Positions 34,741 to 43,153 of a stretch of DNA of 64,000 nt are shown piece by piece. The notes beneath the pieces are model-generated. The model worked only from the letters and a program-made list of their open reading frames with translations. It had not been told where the DNA came from and did not search any database. This DNA comes from Thermomicrobium roseum DSM 5159 (GTDB lineage Bacteria; Chloroflexota; Chloroflexia; Thermomicrobiales; Thermomicrobiaceae). The position numbers were made by a program, and so were the translations under genes. Positions within the stretch are counted from its first letter, which is position 1. Each line of letters starts with the position of its first letter. Location: the NCBI RefSeq assembly GCF_000021685.1, contig NC_011959.1:1054001-1118000 (forward strand), read 5' to 3'.

Positions 34741-37298
34741 AGTGTCGTCAGCGCCTCGAGCGGCGTCATCCCGTCGAGTTCCAGCGAGCGCAGTCGTTCC
34801 AAGACAGGATGAGGCGGGCTGAAGAGCGTGAGCTGGATCGTCAGCGGTACCTCCTTGGCCATGCTCTGGCGCCGCCGCGTGTGCTCACCGCTGCGTGCTG
34901 ATTCGAGCTCCTGCAGGATCTCCCGTGCCCGACGAACCACCGCGTGCGGCAGGCCAGCGAGCTGGGCCACATGGATCCCATAGCTCTTGTCCGCTCCACC
35001 CCGCACGACTCGGTGGAGAAAGACGACGCGATCACCTTCTTCCAACACGTCCATGCGGTAGTTACGGACTCGTGGTAAGACACGCTCCAGTTCCGTCAAC
35101 TCGTGGTAGTGGGTCGCGAAGAGCGTTCGGCAGCCGAGTCGTGGATGGTTGTGCAAGTACTCCACCACTGCACGAGCGATCGCCAAACCGTCGTACGTGC
35201 TCGTTCCCCGACCGACCTCGTCCAAAACAACGAGCGAGCGGAGCGTCGCTTGGCGCAGAATCGATGCCGTCTCGACCATTTCCACCATGAAGGTACTCTG
35301 ACCGGCCGCGATGTCGTCCTGGGCACCGATGCGGGTGAAAATGCGATCCACCAGCCCGATCCGAGCGAACTCGGCTGGCACGAAAGAACCGACCTGCGCC
35401 AAGAGCACGATCAGTGCGACTTGACGGAGAAAGGTCGATTTTCCTGCCATGTTGGGACCGGTGAGAATCACGATCTGATCGCTCTCGGTATCGAGCCGGG
35501 CGTCGTTGGAGACGAATCGGCCCGCTTCCAGCGTCGTCTCCACGACGGGATGGCGCCCACCCCTGATTTCCAAAACCGTACTCTCGTCGACAACCGGGCG
35601 GACGTACCGCCGGTCCACTGCCACCTCAGCGAGCGCACGGTAGACATCCAATTCAGCCACGAGCTGAGCTGCTCGCCGGATCTGTGCAGCGCAGCTCGCC
35701 AATTCTTTGACGACGCGCCGGTAGACCTCCTCCTCGAGTGCCGCGATTCGTTCCTCCGCCTGCAAGACCATGCTCTCGAACTCGCGGAGTTCCGGCGTTA
35801 CGTAGCGCTCAGCCCCGACCAATGTCTGCTTACGCTGGTAATCGGGCGGCACGAGATGCCGATTGGCATGGCTCACCTCGATGTAGTAGCCAAAAACTTT
35901 GTTGTAGCCCACCTTCAGGGATCGGATACCGGTGCGCTCCCGCTCGCGCTGCTCCAACGAGGCGATCCACTCGCGCGCCGAACGTGCCCGTTCCCGCAGC
36001 TCGTCCAGCTCCGGCGCAAACCCGGCACGGATCACATGCCCCTGGCCGAGACTCGGGGGCGGATCCTCGACGATCGCTGACTCGATGAGACGAGCCGCCG
36101 GCAGGAGGTCCGGCAGAGCGGAGAGGGGTGCAAGTTCTGGTCGTCGGCCCGCTATCTCGGCGATTTCGGGCAAGCGAGCGAGCGAGTGACCGAGTTGGCG
36201 TAATTCACGAGGTGTCACATGCCCGGTCAAGACACGATTGGCCAACCGTTCCAGGTCGGCGACGCCGGCCAGGAGGATACCCAGCCGGGCACGGACGAGC
36301 GTCTCCTCGACGAGCGCCGCCACGCGCTCCTGCCGCTGCCGAATCGCGCCCACATCGAGGAGCGGCTGGCTGAGCCAGCGCCGGAGCAAGCGCGCACCCA
36401 TCGGTGTTTCCGTCCGATCGAGAACCGACACCAGTGAATGAGCGCGCTCCCCGCGTGCCGACTCGAGCAGCTCGAGGTTGCGTCGCGTCACCGCGTCGAG
36501 CGTCATGAACGAATCGGTCTGGTACACGACGAGATCGTCGAGCTGGGGTAGCTGCCCCACCTGCGTGTCCAGAAGATACCCGAGGAGCGCGCCCGCTGCC
36601 CGCAGCGCCGCCGGGCGGTCCGCGAGCCCGAAGCTCGCGAGCGTTTCAACACCGAAGTGCTCGTGCAGGACGCGACGTGCCTCGTGCTCGCGCCAGGCGC
36701 GCTCCTCCAGCTCGGTGACGGCAGCTCCCTCGACGCCGATCACCCCGCGACGACCTGCCGGGAGCACGAGTTCAGCCGGTGCGATCCGCAAGAGTTCCCG
36801 TTCCACCGCTGCACGGAGTTCCTCGAGCTGTTCCGCAACCCACTCGGTCGCGGCGAACTCTCCCGTGGAAAGATCCGCATACGCCAGGCCGGCCCGTGAC
36901 GACTCGAGCAGGACAGCGGCGATGTACGTATTGCGCCGCGCGTCGAGCATGGCCGGCTCGGTGATGGTTCCCCTGGTGAGGATCCGGGTGATGCGACGCT
37001 CGACCAGGTTACGACCGTCCGGTGTACCGATCTGGTCGCAGAGCGCGACCCGGTAACCGGCAGCGACCAACTTGGCGATGTACGGCTCGGCAGCATGGGC
37101 CGGGATGCCAGCCATCGGCACCCGCTGTCCCTTGCCGAGATCCCGCGACGTCAAGGCGATATCGAGAATCCGGCTGGCGACTTCCGCATCGTCGTCGAAG
37201 AGTTCGTAAAAATCGCCCAACCGGAACAAGAGCAGAGCATCGGGAACCTGTCGCTTGATCTCCAGATACTGCTTGCGGATCGGTGTCGACACAGCCAC
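34704..37298 (-). CDS. mutS: DNA mismatch repair protein MutS
   Basis: An 864-residue MutS, full length. MutS binds base mismatches and signals repair through its ATPase. Visible parts: the N-terminal mismatch-recognition domain with GDFYELFDDDAE (the Phe-x-Glu that intercalates at the mismatch), the lever and clamp helices with KVGYNKVFGYYIEVS, the Walker A GPNMAGKST, the STFMVEM element, Walker B VVLDEVGRGTSTYDG and the ATHYHEL switch. The C-terminal helix-turn-helix region is complete. The start is GTG 37298 or GTG 37292; the latter has AGGGG at a better distance. Longer frames upstream are not MutS-like. A TACACT box at 37314-37309 could be a -10 element. No mutL is in the window. Confidence 0.96.
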   Translation of the reverse strand: MAVSTPIRKQYLEIKRQVPDALLLFRLGDFYELFDDDAEVASRILDIALTSRDLGKGQRVPMAGIPAHAAEPYIAKLVAAGYRVALCDQIGTPDGRNLVERRITRILTRGTITEPAMLDARRNTYIAAVLLESSRAGLAYADLSTGEFAATEWVAEQLEELRAAVERELLRIAPAELVLPAGRRGVIGVEGAAVTELEERAWREHEARRVLHEHFGVETLASFGLADRPAALRAAGALLGYLLDTQVGQLPQLDDLVVYQTDSFMTLDAVTRRNLELLESARGERAHSLVSVLDRTETPMGARLLRRWLSQPLLDVGAIRQRQERVAALVEETLVRARLGILLAGVADLERLANRVLTGHVTPRELRQLGHSLARLPEIAEIAGRRPELAPLSALPDLLPAARLIESAIVEDPPPSLGQGHVIRAGFAPELDELRERARSAREWIASLEQRERERTGIRSLKVGYNKVFGYYIEVSHANRHLVPPDYQRKQTLVGAERYVTPELREFESMVLQAEERIAALEEEVYRRVVKELASCAAQIRRAAQLVAELDVYRALAEVAVDRRYVRPVVDESTVLEIRGGRHPVVETTLEAGRFVSNDARLDTESDQIVILTGPNMAGKSTFLRQVALIVLLAQVGSFVPAEFARIGLVDRIFTRIGAQDDIAAGQSTFMVEMVETASILRQATLRSLVVLDEVGRGTSTYDGLAIARAVVEYLHNHPRLGCRTLFATHYHELTELERVLPRVRNYRMDVLEEGDRVVFLHRVVRGGADKSYGIHVAQLAGLPHAVVRRAREILQELESARSGEHTRRRQSMAKEVPLTIQLTLFSPPHPVLERLRSLELDGMTPLEALTTLYELQRLAQEAE

Positions 37299-37684
37299 CC
37301 CTGACGATAGTGTACGGACGCTGATCGCCCACTGCCTACTCGGCACGGCGATCACCATGCCGCTCGATGCCTGGACTCGCGTCGGCTGTCGTGAGCGTCC
37401 TGCGGGTCGCTTTCGCCAGCAAGCAAGCGCGATCGACACACTGCATCACGCACTCGCCTATCGGCGAGATTGGCCGTTCCGCCATGCGGGAGGATTCGCC
37501 CATCCGGAAACGCATCGTTTCCCTGCGCCACCGTCCGCATCGCGCTCCTCCTTGCCATCTCGATGACGTTCTCCCAAGACGAGACGCATGCTCCAGACTT
37601 TCGGTCAGTCCCGGTCATTCGACTCTCGAGGAACCTCCTCGTTACGTATAACCTGAGCTTGCGATCACGATAAAGCGACTCCTC
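37299..37684. other. Intergenic space between mutS and the acetate symporter promoter
   Basis: Besides the possible mutS -10 box near 37309, I see no gene, RNA or repeat here. Short frames on both strands have no ribosome site and unusual composition. Confidence 0.4.
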
Positions 37685-37713
37685 TTGACAATGCGCTATC
37701 GTTCCGGTATAGA
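37685..37713 (+). promoter_or_regulatory. Near-consensus promoter of the symporter operon
   Basis: TTGACA (37685-37690) and TATAGA (37708-37713) stand 17 bases apart, the best sigma-70-type promoter in the window. The expected start near 37720 leaves a leader of about 208 bases before the small symporter subunit. Confidence 0.8.
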
Positions 37714-37752
37714 GCAGATAGACTGAGCCGTTTATCGGATCTCTATCTGCTC
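37712..37752 (+). promoter_or_regulatory. Inverted repeat over the -10 box and start of the symporter promoter
   Basis: GAGCAGATAG (37712-37721) and CTATCTGCTC (37743-37752) are exact 10-base complements separated by 21 bases. The left arm overlaps the end of the -10 box and the start point. It could be a two-site operator that represses the promoter, or a hairpin at the 5' end of the mRNA. Nothing else in the leader 37753-37927 was recognised, apart from a GAGGAGGTG without a lasting frame. Confidence 0.5.
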
Positions 37753-37927
37753 GACGAGCGACTGGCGAACGAGCCGGCAGTGTGCGGCAGAGCATCTCGG
37801 GTCATCCGGAGAGGAGGTGAACCGCTGAGCGGACGATGCAGCGGCCCAGCCTTCGAGGAGACGGAGGACGCACGTCAGTCTCGGGGTGACGACCCGCGCA
37901 TGGTAACGTGGTGAGGGCAGGAGGTTC

Positions 37928-38209
37928 ATGATGGAAGGCAGCCGGCAGGTAGAGACGAGCCGACTCGAAGCCTACTGGCGCGAGCAGCTGCGCCTCATCA
38001 TCACGCTCCTCGTCATCTGGTTTGCAGTGACGTACCTTCATCCTCCCTTCGCGGCCTCGCTGAACAAGATCAAAATCCTCACCGGCTTCCCACTCGGCTA
38101 CTGGCTGTCCAGTCAGTTTTCGATCACGGTCTACGTCATTCTGATTTTCGTTTACGCGCTGACCATGAACCGAGTGATCGACAAGAAGTACGGCTTCGAA
38201 GAGGAGTAG
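37928..38209 (+). CDS. Small subunit of sodium:solute symporter (DUF4212)
   Basis: A 93-residue protein with two membrane helices (about residues 22-43 and 64-82) and a charged N-terminus. The patterns YWREQLRLIITLLVIWFAVT, TGFPLGYWLSSQFSITVYVI and the end VIDKKYG are those of DUF4212, the small partner that is encoded directly before a large SSS-family symporter. It is thought to help assemble or stabilise the large protein. The ATG at 37928 (or 37931) follows AGGAGG. The large subunit starts seven bases after its stop, so they form one transcript from the strong promoter at 37685. Confidence 0.92.
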   Translation: MMEGSRQVETSRLEAYWREQLRLIITLLVIWFAVTYLHPPFAASLNKIKILTGFPLGYWLSSQFSITVYVILIFVYALTMNRVIDKKYGFEEE

Positions 38210-38216
38210 GGGAGCC

Positions 38217-40133
38217 ATGAGCCAGGAAGCAGGATACACGCCTCTCACACGTGCGCAGCTCAGCGAGTTCCGCCGACGACTAGCCAAGTACTACGGTGCG
38301 TTCTTCGTGTTCCTGATCGCGTTCACCGTGGTCTTGTACCTCTTCGAGCGGGCTGGTCTCCCGCACCGCTTCATCGGATACGCGTTCATTTTCCTGACAT
38401 TACTTCTCTACGCCTTTATCGGCATCCTGAATTTCACAAGACGCCTCGAGGAGTATTACGTCGCCGGTCGGCGTGTGCCAGCTATCTTCAATGGCATGGC
38501 GACTGGTGCTGACTGGATGAGCGCCGCGTCCTTCATCTCGATGGCTGGTACATTGTGGCTGCTCGGGTACGACGCGCTCGCCTACATCATGGGCTGGACG
38601 GGTGGATACGTCCTCCTCGCCTTGCTCTTCGCCCCGTATATCCGCAAGTTCGGCCAGTACACGATTCCCGACTTCGTCGCCACCCGCTACGGTGAGCGAG
38701 CTCGCTTGGCCCGCTTCGTCGCCGCCATCTGCGCCATCATCGTCTCGCTCGCATACGTCACGGCACAGGTGACCGGCGTGGGCATCATCATGAGCCGCTT
38801 CTTCGGACTGGACTACCGGGTCGGCGTGTTCGTCGGCTTGGCCGGAGTCCTCGTCTGTTCGTTCCTCGGTGGCATGAAGTCGATCACTTGGACCCAGGTG
38901 GCCCAGTACATCATTCTGATCGTCGCGTACTTGATTCCCGTGACCTTCTTGTCTGCGAAGCTGACTGGCGTTCCCTTCCCACAGCTCATGTATGGCAAGG
39001 CGTTGAGCGAGATCGGCCAGCTCGAGCAGGCGATGAACCTGCCCGCTTATGTCCAACCGTTCAAGCAAGCGCTCTCTAACTCCGCCGCGATCTCCGCCTT
39101 CAAGCAGATCGGCATCACGCCACCCGAACCGATCACCGTGAAGGACTGGGTCGGTACTCCCTGGCAGTTCCTCGCTCTGACGCTTTGCTTGATGGCTGGT
39201 ACGGTGGGCTTGCCGCACATTCTGATCCGGTACTACACGGTACCCAGTCCGAAGGAGGCACGCATCAATGTCGGCTGGTCGCTGTTCTTCATCTGGTTGC
39301 TCTACGTGACCGCCCCGGCCTATGCGGCCTTCTCGCGGTGGGAGGTCCTGCAGAACGTCGTCGGACAACCGATCAACGCACTGCCAGAGTGGACGGCGAA
39401 CTGGATTCGGACCGGGCTTCTGAAGATCACTGACGCCAATAACGACGGTATTCTCCAGTTCAGCGAACTCTCCATAAACGGCGATATCGTGGTCTTGGCG
39501 ACACCAGAGATCGCCGGGCTACCCTTCACGATCGCCGCCCTGGTAGCCGCTGGTGGTCTGGCCGCTGCGCTCTCCACGGCTGACGGTCTGCTTCTCGTCA
39601 TCTCGACTGCCGTCGCCCATGATATCTACGCGAAGATCATCAATCCCAATGCACCGTATGGCCGCCGCTTCCTCCTCAGCCGACTGATGATCTTGATCTC
39701 GGCCGTCATCGCTGCCCTGCTCGCCATTCCGCAGTTCGCACTCATCGTGCAGCTGGTCGCGTGGGCCTTCTCGTTGGCAGCATCGACCTTCTTCCCGGTG
39801 ATCCTGCTCGGCATCTTCTGGAAGCGCGCCAATGCCAACGGCGCCATCGCCGGGATGATCGGTGGACTGATCACCTGCTTTATCTACATGTTCTGGAACT
39901 ATGTCGATCCACGCTTCAACGTGCTTGGGCTCTCGCACTTGTCAGCTGGTATATTCGGCATGGCAGCCAACTTCTTGCTCACGATCGTCGTAAGTCTGGC
40001 CACCGCCCCGTCACCGAAGTACATCCAGGATATGGTCGACCAGTTGCGCATCCCGGTCGGCGAGATGCGGCTTCCGGCACCCGGTACCGCACCTGGTGCT
40101 GCGCCGGGTGTCGCTCCCGCTGGCCAGGATTGA
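38217..40133 (+). CDS. Sodium:solute symporter, acetate-permease-like, with EF-hand-like loop
   Basis: A 638-residue SSS-family symporter with about thirteen membrane segments, resembling ActP-type cation/acetate symporters and always paired with DUF4212. Family stretches include AGRRVPAIFNGMATGADWMS near the N-terminus, IPDFVATRYGERARLARFVA, and FALIVQLVAWAFSLAASTFF. An external loop around residues 406-417 reads DANNDGILQFSE, matching the 12-residue calcium loop pattern of EF-hands (D-x-N-x-D-G and a final Glu). Acetate as substrate is inferred from acetyl-CoA synthetase 3 kb away. The C-terminus is low-complexity Ala/Pro/Gly. ATG at 38217 follows GGGGAG. A strong terminator follows the stop. 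Confidence 0.9.
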   Translation: MSQEAGYTPLTRAQLSEFRRRLAKYYGAFFVFLIAFTVVLYLFERAGLPHRFIGYAFIFLTLLLYAFIGILNFTRRLEEYYVAGRRVPAIFNGMATGADWMSAASFISMAGTLWLLGYDALAYIMGWTGGYVLLALLFAPYIRKFGQYTIPDFVATRYGERARLARFVAAICAIIVSLAYVTAQVTGVGIIMSRFFGLDYRVGVFVGLAGVLVCSFLGGMKSITWTQVAQYIILIVAYLIPVTFLSAKLTGVPFPQLMYGKALSEIGQLEQAMNLPAYVQPFKQALSNSAAISAFKQIGITPPEPITVKDWVGTPWQFLALTLCLMAGTVGLPHILIRYYTVPSPKEARINVGWSLFFIWLLYVTAPAYAAFSRWEVLQNVVGQPINALPEWTANWIRTGLLKITDANNDGILQFSELSINGDIVVLATPEIAGLPFTIAALVAAGGLAAALSTADGLLLVISTAVAHDIYAKIINPNAPYGRRFLLSRLMILISAVIAALLAIPQFALIVQLVAWAFSLAASTFFPVILLGIFWKRANANGAIAGMIGGLITCFIYMFWNYVDPRFNVLGLSHLSAGIFGMAANFLLTIVVSLATAPSPKYIQDMVDQLRIPVGEMRLPAPGTAPGAAPGVAPAGQD

Positions 40134-40149
40134 GGAAATCACCGGTCGC

Positions 40150-40184
40150 GCCGGGGCCCAGGCGCGCGCTTGGGCCCCGGCTTT
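40150..40184 (+). terminator. Terminator after the symporter gene
   Basis: GCCGGGGCCCA (40150-40160) pairs perfectly with TGGGCCCCGGC (40171-40181) over a ten-base loop and is followed by TTT. It would end the small/large symporter transcript, separating it from the small membrane gene downstream. Confidence 0.8.
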
Positions 40185-40219
40185 CCGTCCCGGATCGTCA
40201 CGGACAGTGAGGTGAGAGA

Positions 40220-40480
40220 TTGACCCGCCAGGTCTTCGAGGTTGCGAACTGGCTGCTGGCCATCCTCATGTGGCTGCTGATCGGTCGCATTCTCCTGGAT
40301 CAGCTCACTCGCGGGAAATCGACCGTCATCGGTCGACTCTTCCATCTGGCTACGGATCCTTTGCTTCGATTTTCGTCGCAACTCTTCCCGCGGTTGTCGA
40401 CGATCGCGCAATCGGTCCTCTGGGTCCTCGCCTTGCTCGCCGTACGTCTCATCCTCTTCGTGGTGGCTATGCCGAGGTAA
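40220..40480 (+). CDS. Small membrane protein, YggT-like
   Basis: An 86-residue protein with two hydrophobic segments (residues 9-24, WLLAILMWLLIGRILL, and 66-84) and, between them, a polar stretch with TDPLLRFSSQLFPR. The layout (helix, a DP.L....P loop, helix) resembles the YggT family of small membrane proteins, whose role is uncertain (cell division, osmotic tolerance). The start is TTG at 40220, with GAGGTGAGA upstream. The gene follows the symporter terminator and its end overlaps the opposite exonuclease gene by 14 bases. Assignment to YggT is likely but not sure; it could be an unrelated small membrane protein. Confidence 0.6.
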   Translation: MTRQVFEVANWLLAILMWLLIGRILLDQLTRGKSTVIGRLFHLATDPLLRFSSQLFPRLSTIAQSVLWVLALLAVRLILFVVAMPR

Positions 40481-41153
40481 TCAACCCCGCCAAGCGAAGA
40501 TCGCGCAAGGTCCGCACGCCTTCAGTCGCTAGTTCCGTCAACTGCCGCTGCCAAACCAAGGCCGTCACGAACGCATCGGCCAAGGCATGATGGCGAGCTG
40601 GTGGCTCGATCTCGTATGCTGCCAGCAAGTCCTCCAAACTGAACCGCCCCCGGTCTGCCGCTGCCTCCGGCAGCGCTCCATGATGGGAGGTGAGCCAGCG
40701 TGCCACGCGACCGGTGTCCACCCAATACGTCCTCGGCCAGGAAAGCCCACAGCGCGCCGCCGCTCGCTGCAAGAACTTCCGATCGATCTCGACGCCGTGT
40801 CCCACGAGAATACTGCTCGCGCAAAAGCGCACAAACTCAGGCAAGACCTGCTCCAGTGGCGGAGCCCCTACCACATCGACCGGCCGGATTCCGTGCACGG
40901 TCACGCTCTGTCCCCAGCCCTGCCGTTGCGGTCGAATCAGCTGGTAGAACGATGCGCCGAGAAGAAGTCGCGTCCCGACCATGCGCACAGCACCCAGCGC
41001 CAGCAACTCGTCCCGCTCAGGATCGAGTCCGGTCATTTCGGCATCGAGAACGGTGTACGCGAGATTGGAAAGCGTCGCGCCGCGGCGATCCCGACCAACC
41101 CGCTCCACCAAGGCGCCCGCCAGGCGCGTGAACCAGTTCCCCTGCCCGCTCAT
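40467..41153 (-). CDS. DnaQ-like 3'-5' exonuclease
   Basis: A 228-residue DEDD-family exonuclease like the DNA polymerase III epsilon proofreading domain. Exo I is VLDAEMTGLDPERDEL (Asp37 and Glu39), exo II is ILVGHGVEIDRKFLQ (His/Asp), and exo III is RHHALADAFVTALVW with the catalytic His and the last Asp, so it is the DEDDh type. An N-terminal 30 residues precede the domain. It is followed by the CBS/nucleotidyltransferase gene (ATG 41153 overlapping at 41150-41153 in transcription order after that gene). This pair, beside an acetate symporter and acs, is a recurring neighbourhood in bacteria; a role in nucleotide signalling or turnover rather than replication proofreading is inferred. Confidence 0.88.
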   Translation of the reverse strand: MSGQGNWFTRLAGALVERVGRDRRGATLSNLAYTVLDAEMTGLDPERDELLALGAVRMVGTRLLLGASFYQLIRPQRQGWGQSVTVHGIRPVDVVGAPPLEQVLPEFVRFCASSILVGHGVEIDRKFLQRAAARCGLSWPRTYWVDTGRVARWLTSHHGALPEAAADRGRFSLEDLLAAYEIEPPARHHALADAFVTALVWQRQLTELATEGVRTLRDLRLAGLITSA

Positions 41154-43057
41154 TCGCCAGCCTGTTCGAGATGGAAGCGCTCGCGCACCACTGCTTGCGC
41201 TCGCCCGACGACGCGGAACGCCTCCTTGAGCAGCGTCCGATCGAGCGAGGAGAGCTGGCGTGGATCGACATAGTTGGATGGCTTCTCGCCGCGCTGGAGC
41301 TGCTCGAGTTGCACGCGCAGGCGGAGGCCAAGCAGAAACTCGAAGGCCTGCGCCAGATCCTCAGCGAGTTGCGGCTCGATCGCGCGGAGCTCACGGAGAG
41401 CGATCAAGCGCGCGAGCGTATTCGTCTCCTCCACGCCATACTCGAGGGCGAAGAGGCGGACCAGGTTGACGATCGCTCCCGTACCACCCAGTTTGAGGTC
41501 GAGCTGGTTCTTGTGCTCGCCGCTCCGCTCGACGACGAAGCGTCCCAGAAAGCCTACTGGAGGCGGGTGAGACGTGGAGACAGCGCCGACGTGAAAGAGG
41601 AAACGTGGGCTATGGGCGAGTTCCTGACGCACGAAATCGCGCAAGCGCACCGCGAGCCCCATTTCACCGTGTACGCCCCGAAAATCGAAGACGATGAGCG
41701 AGTTCAGCACCGACTGCGGCTCCGGTATAGCCATCCAACGCTGAAACTTGCGCATCCAAGCACTCAATGGTTGAACCCACTCGGGATTGTCAGCGGAAAA
41801 GCGGCCCGGACAGGGTGGGAAGCCGAGCGCGACCAGTCGCTCTACTGCCCACTGGCCGAGACGCTCGAAATACCGGCGCACCAGCTCTTCTTCCCCTGTA
41901 GGTGGATCCGCGTAGAGGATGCCGTTATCCTGATCGGTGCGGATTGTCTGCTCGCGACGTCCCTCGCTACCGTAAACCAGCCAACAGTACGGGACGGGCG
42001 GTGGCCCGAGCTCCTGCTCGAGCAGTCCGAGCACGCGTGCAACGACCCGATCGTTGATCTCGCTCACCAGCTGGGCGATCTCCGAGGCACGGATACCGCG
42101 CGACAAGAGAAACGGGATCAGCTGGCGTTGGGCTTGCTCCAGGACCAACGCCAAGCGTTCCGTATGCGTTTCCCGTTCGATCGCCCGCGCCAAGAACAAC
42201 GGACTCGTACCTTGTTGGACGAGGAGATCGAAAGCGGTCAGCATCCCGAACGGTTTGCCTTCTTCGGTCACGACGAGATGGTTGATCCGACGAGCGATCA
42301 GGAGTCGCACCGCTTCCAGCAGCAGACGATCGGCATCGATCGTCACCAGGGGCGAACTCATCACCTCATGGACCGGGGTGTCCAGCGATCGCCCCGCTGC
42401 GATCACGCGCTCCCGGAGATCCCAATCGGTGAGGATCCCGAGTCCGCTACCCTGTTCGTCCACGACGACGATGGAGTTCACCCGTTCGACACTCATCCGC
42501 TGCGCTGCCTCGCGAACCGTGATGTCCGGTAGGCAGGTCAAAAGCGGCTGGCGAGCTACCGTGCGGCAGGGAGCCGAGAGCATGAACGCACCGTCCCCAC
42601 CTGGCTCTTGGTGCTGTAACGCTCGCAGGCTCGCCTGCACCCACTCCCGCAGCGCACCAACGAAGAACCGAGCGACTGCTGGCTCGGTCGCGATCAGCTC
42701 CTCGATCGTGGAACGGGGAATCGCATAACAAACGGTGTCCTCAACAGCCACGTCATCGAGCTGGCCGTGTGTCCCGTCGACGGACGAGAGAACCCCAACG
42801 AGGTCCCCTTCGGAGGCGACCTCGAAGACTATTTCCTCACCGGTCGCAGAGCGGAGCGCTTTCTTCACGCCGCCGCGCACGACGACCCAGAGATACTCCG
42901 GAGGAGTTCCTCCACGGCGGATGATCGTCGTACCGCGGGGAAAATAATGGACTTCAACCCGCTTGGACAATTGGCGAAGCCGCTCCTCGCTTAGGAACTG
43001 GAAGGGCGGGACGCGGCGCAAGAATTCCACGACACTTCCCAGAACGACGTCGTCCAC
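41150..43057 (-). CDS. cNMP-binding / CBS / nucleotidyltransferase-like signalling protein (DUF294)
   Basis: A 635-residue regulator with four parts in order: a cyclic-nucleotide-binding domain (residues about 15-130, with FPRGTTIIRRGGTPPEYLWV and FEVASEGDLVGVL), a pair of CBS domains (about 170-285, VREAAQRMSVERVNSIVVVD and LLLEAVRLLIARRINHLVVT), a DUF294 nucleotidyltransferase-like domain with YGSEGRREQTIRTDQDNGIL (about 360-380), the GSxxR and DQDN pattern of GlnD-type enzymes, and a helical C-terminal domain. It should sense cAMP-like and adenylate ligands and modify a partner protein or nucleotide. It overlaps the exonuclease gene by four bases and diverges from acs, with which it shares a 96-base space. 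Its target is unknown. Confidence 0.9.
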   Translation of the reverse strand: MDDVVLGSVVEFLRRVPPFQFLSEERLRQLSKRVEVHYFPRGTTIIRRGGTPPEYLWVVVRGGVKKALRSATGEEIVFEVASEGDLVGVLSSVDGTHGQLDDVAVEDTVCYAIPRSTIEELIATEPAVARFFVGALREWVQASLRALQHQEPGGDGAFMLSAPCRTVARQPLLTCLPDITVREAAQRMSVERVNSIVVVDEQGSGLGILTDWDLRERVIAAGRSLDTPVHEVMSSPLVTIDADRLLLEAVRLLIARRINHLVVTEEGKPFGMLTAFDLLVQQGTSPLFLARAIERETHTERLALVLEQAQRQLIPFLLSRGIRASEIAQLVSEINDRVVARVLGLLEQELGPPPVPYCWLVYGSEGRREQTIRTDQDNGILYADPPTGEEELVRRYFERLGQWAVERLVALGFPPCPGRFSADNPEWVQPLSAWMRKFQRWMAIPEPQSVLNSLIVFDFRGVHGEMGLAVRLRDFVRQELAHSPRFLFHVGAVSTSHPPPVGFLGRFVVERSGEHKNQLDLKLGGTGAIVNLVRLFALEYGVEETNTLARLIALRELRAIEPQLAEDLAQAFEFLLGLRLRVQLEQLQRGEKPSNYVDPRQLSSLDRTLLKEAFRVVGRAQAVVRERFHLEQAGE

Positions 43058-43074
43058 CCTGGCACCTCACGGTC

Positions 43075-43104
43075 TCGACAGGTTTCCTTGGGACGCATTA
43101 TACT
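43075..43104 (+). promoter_or_regulatory. Promoter of acs
   Basis: TCGACA (43075-43080) and TATACT (43099-43104) are 18 bases apart, each with five matches to consensus. It lies in the 96-base space between the divergent CBS-nucleotidyltransferase gene and acs and leaves a leader of about 40 bases. Confidence 0.6.
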
Positions 43105-43153
43105 GGCCTTACCAGTAGGTGATCGGAAAGCCCCCGCTCGAGGAGGTGCCGGT

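Noticed and set aside
41171..42532. 453-codon frame antisense to the CBS-nucleotidyltransferase gene
   Set aside because: Shadow; the opposite strand has four recognised domains covering the whole stretch.
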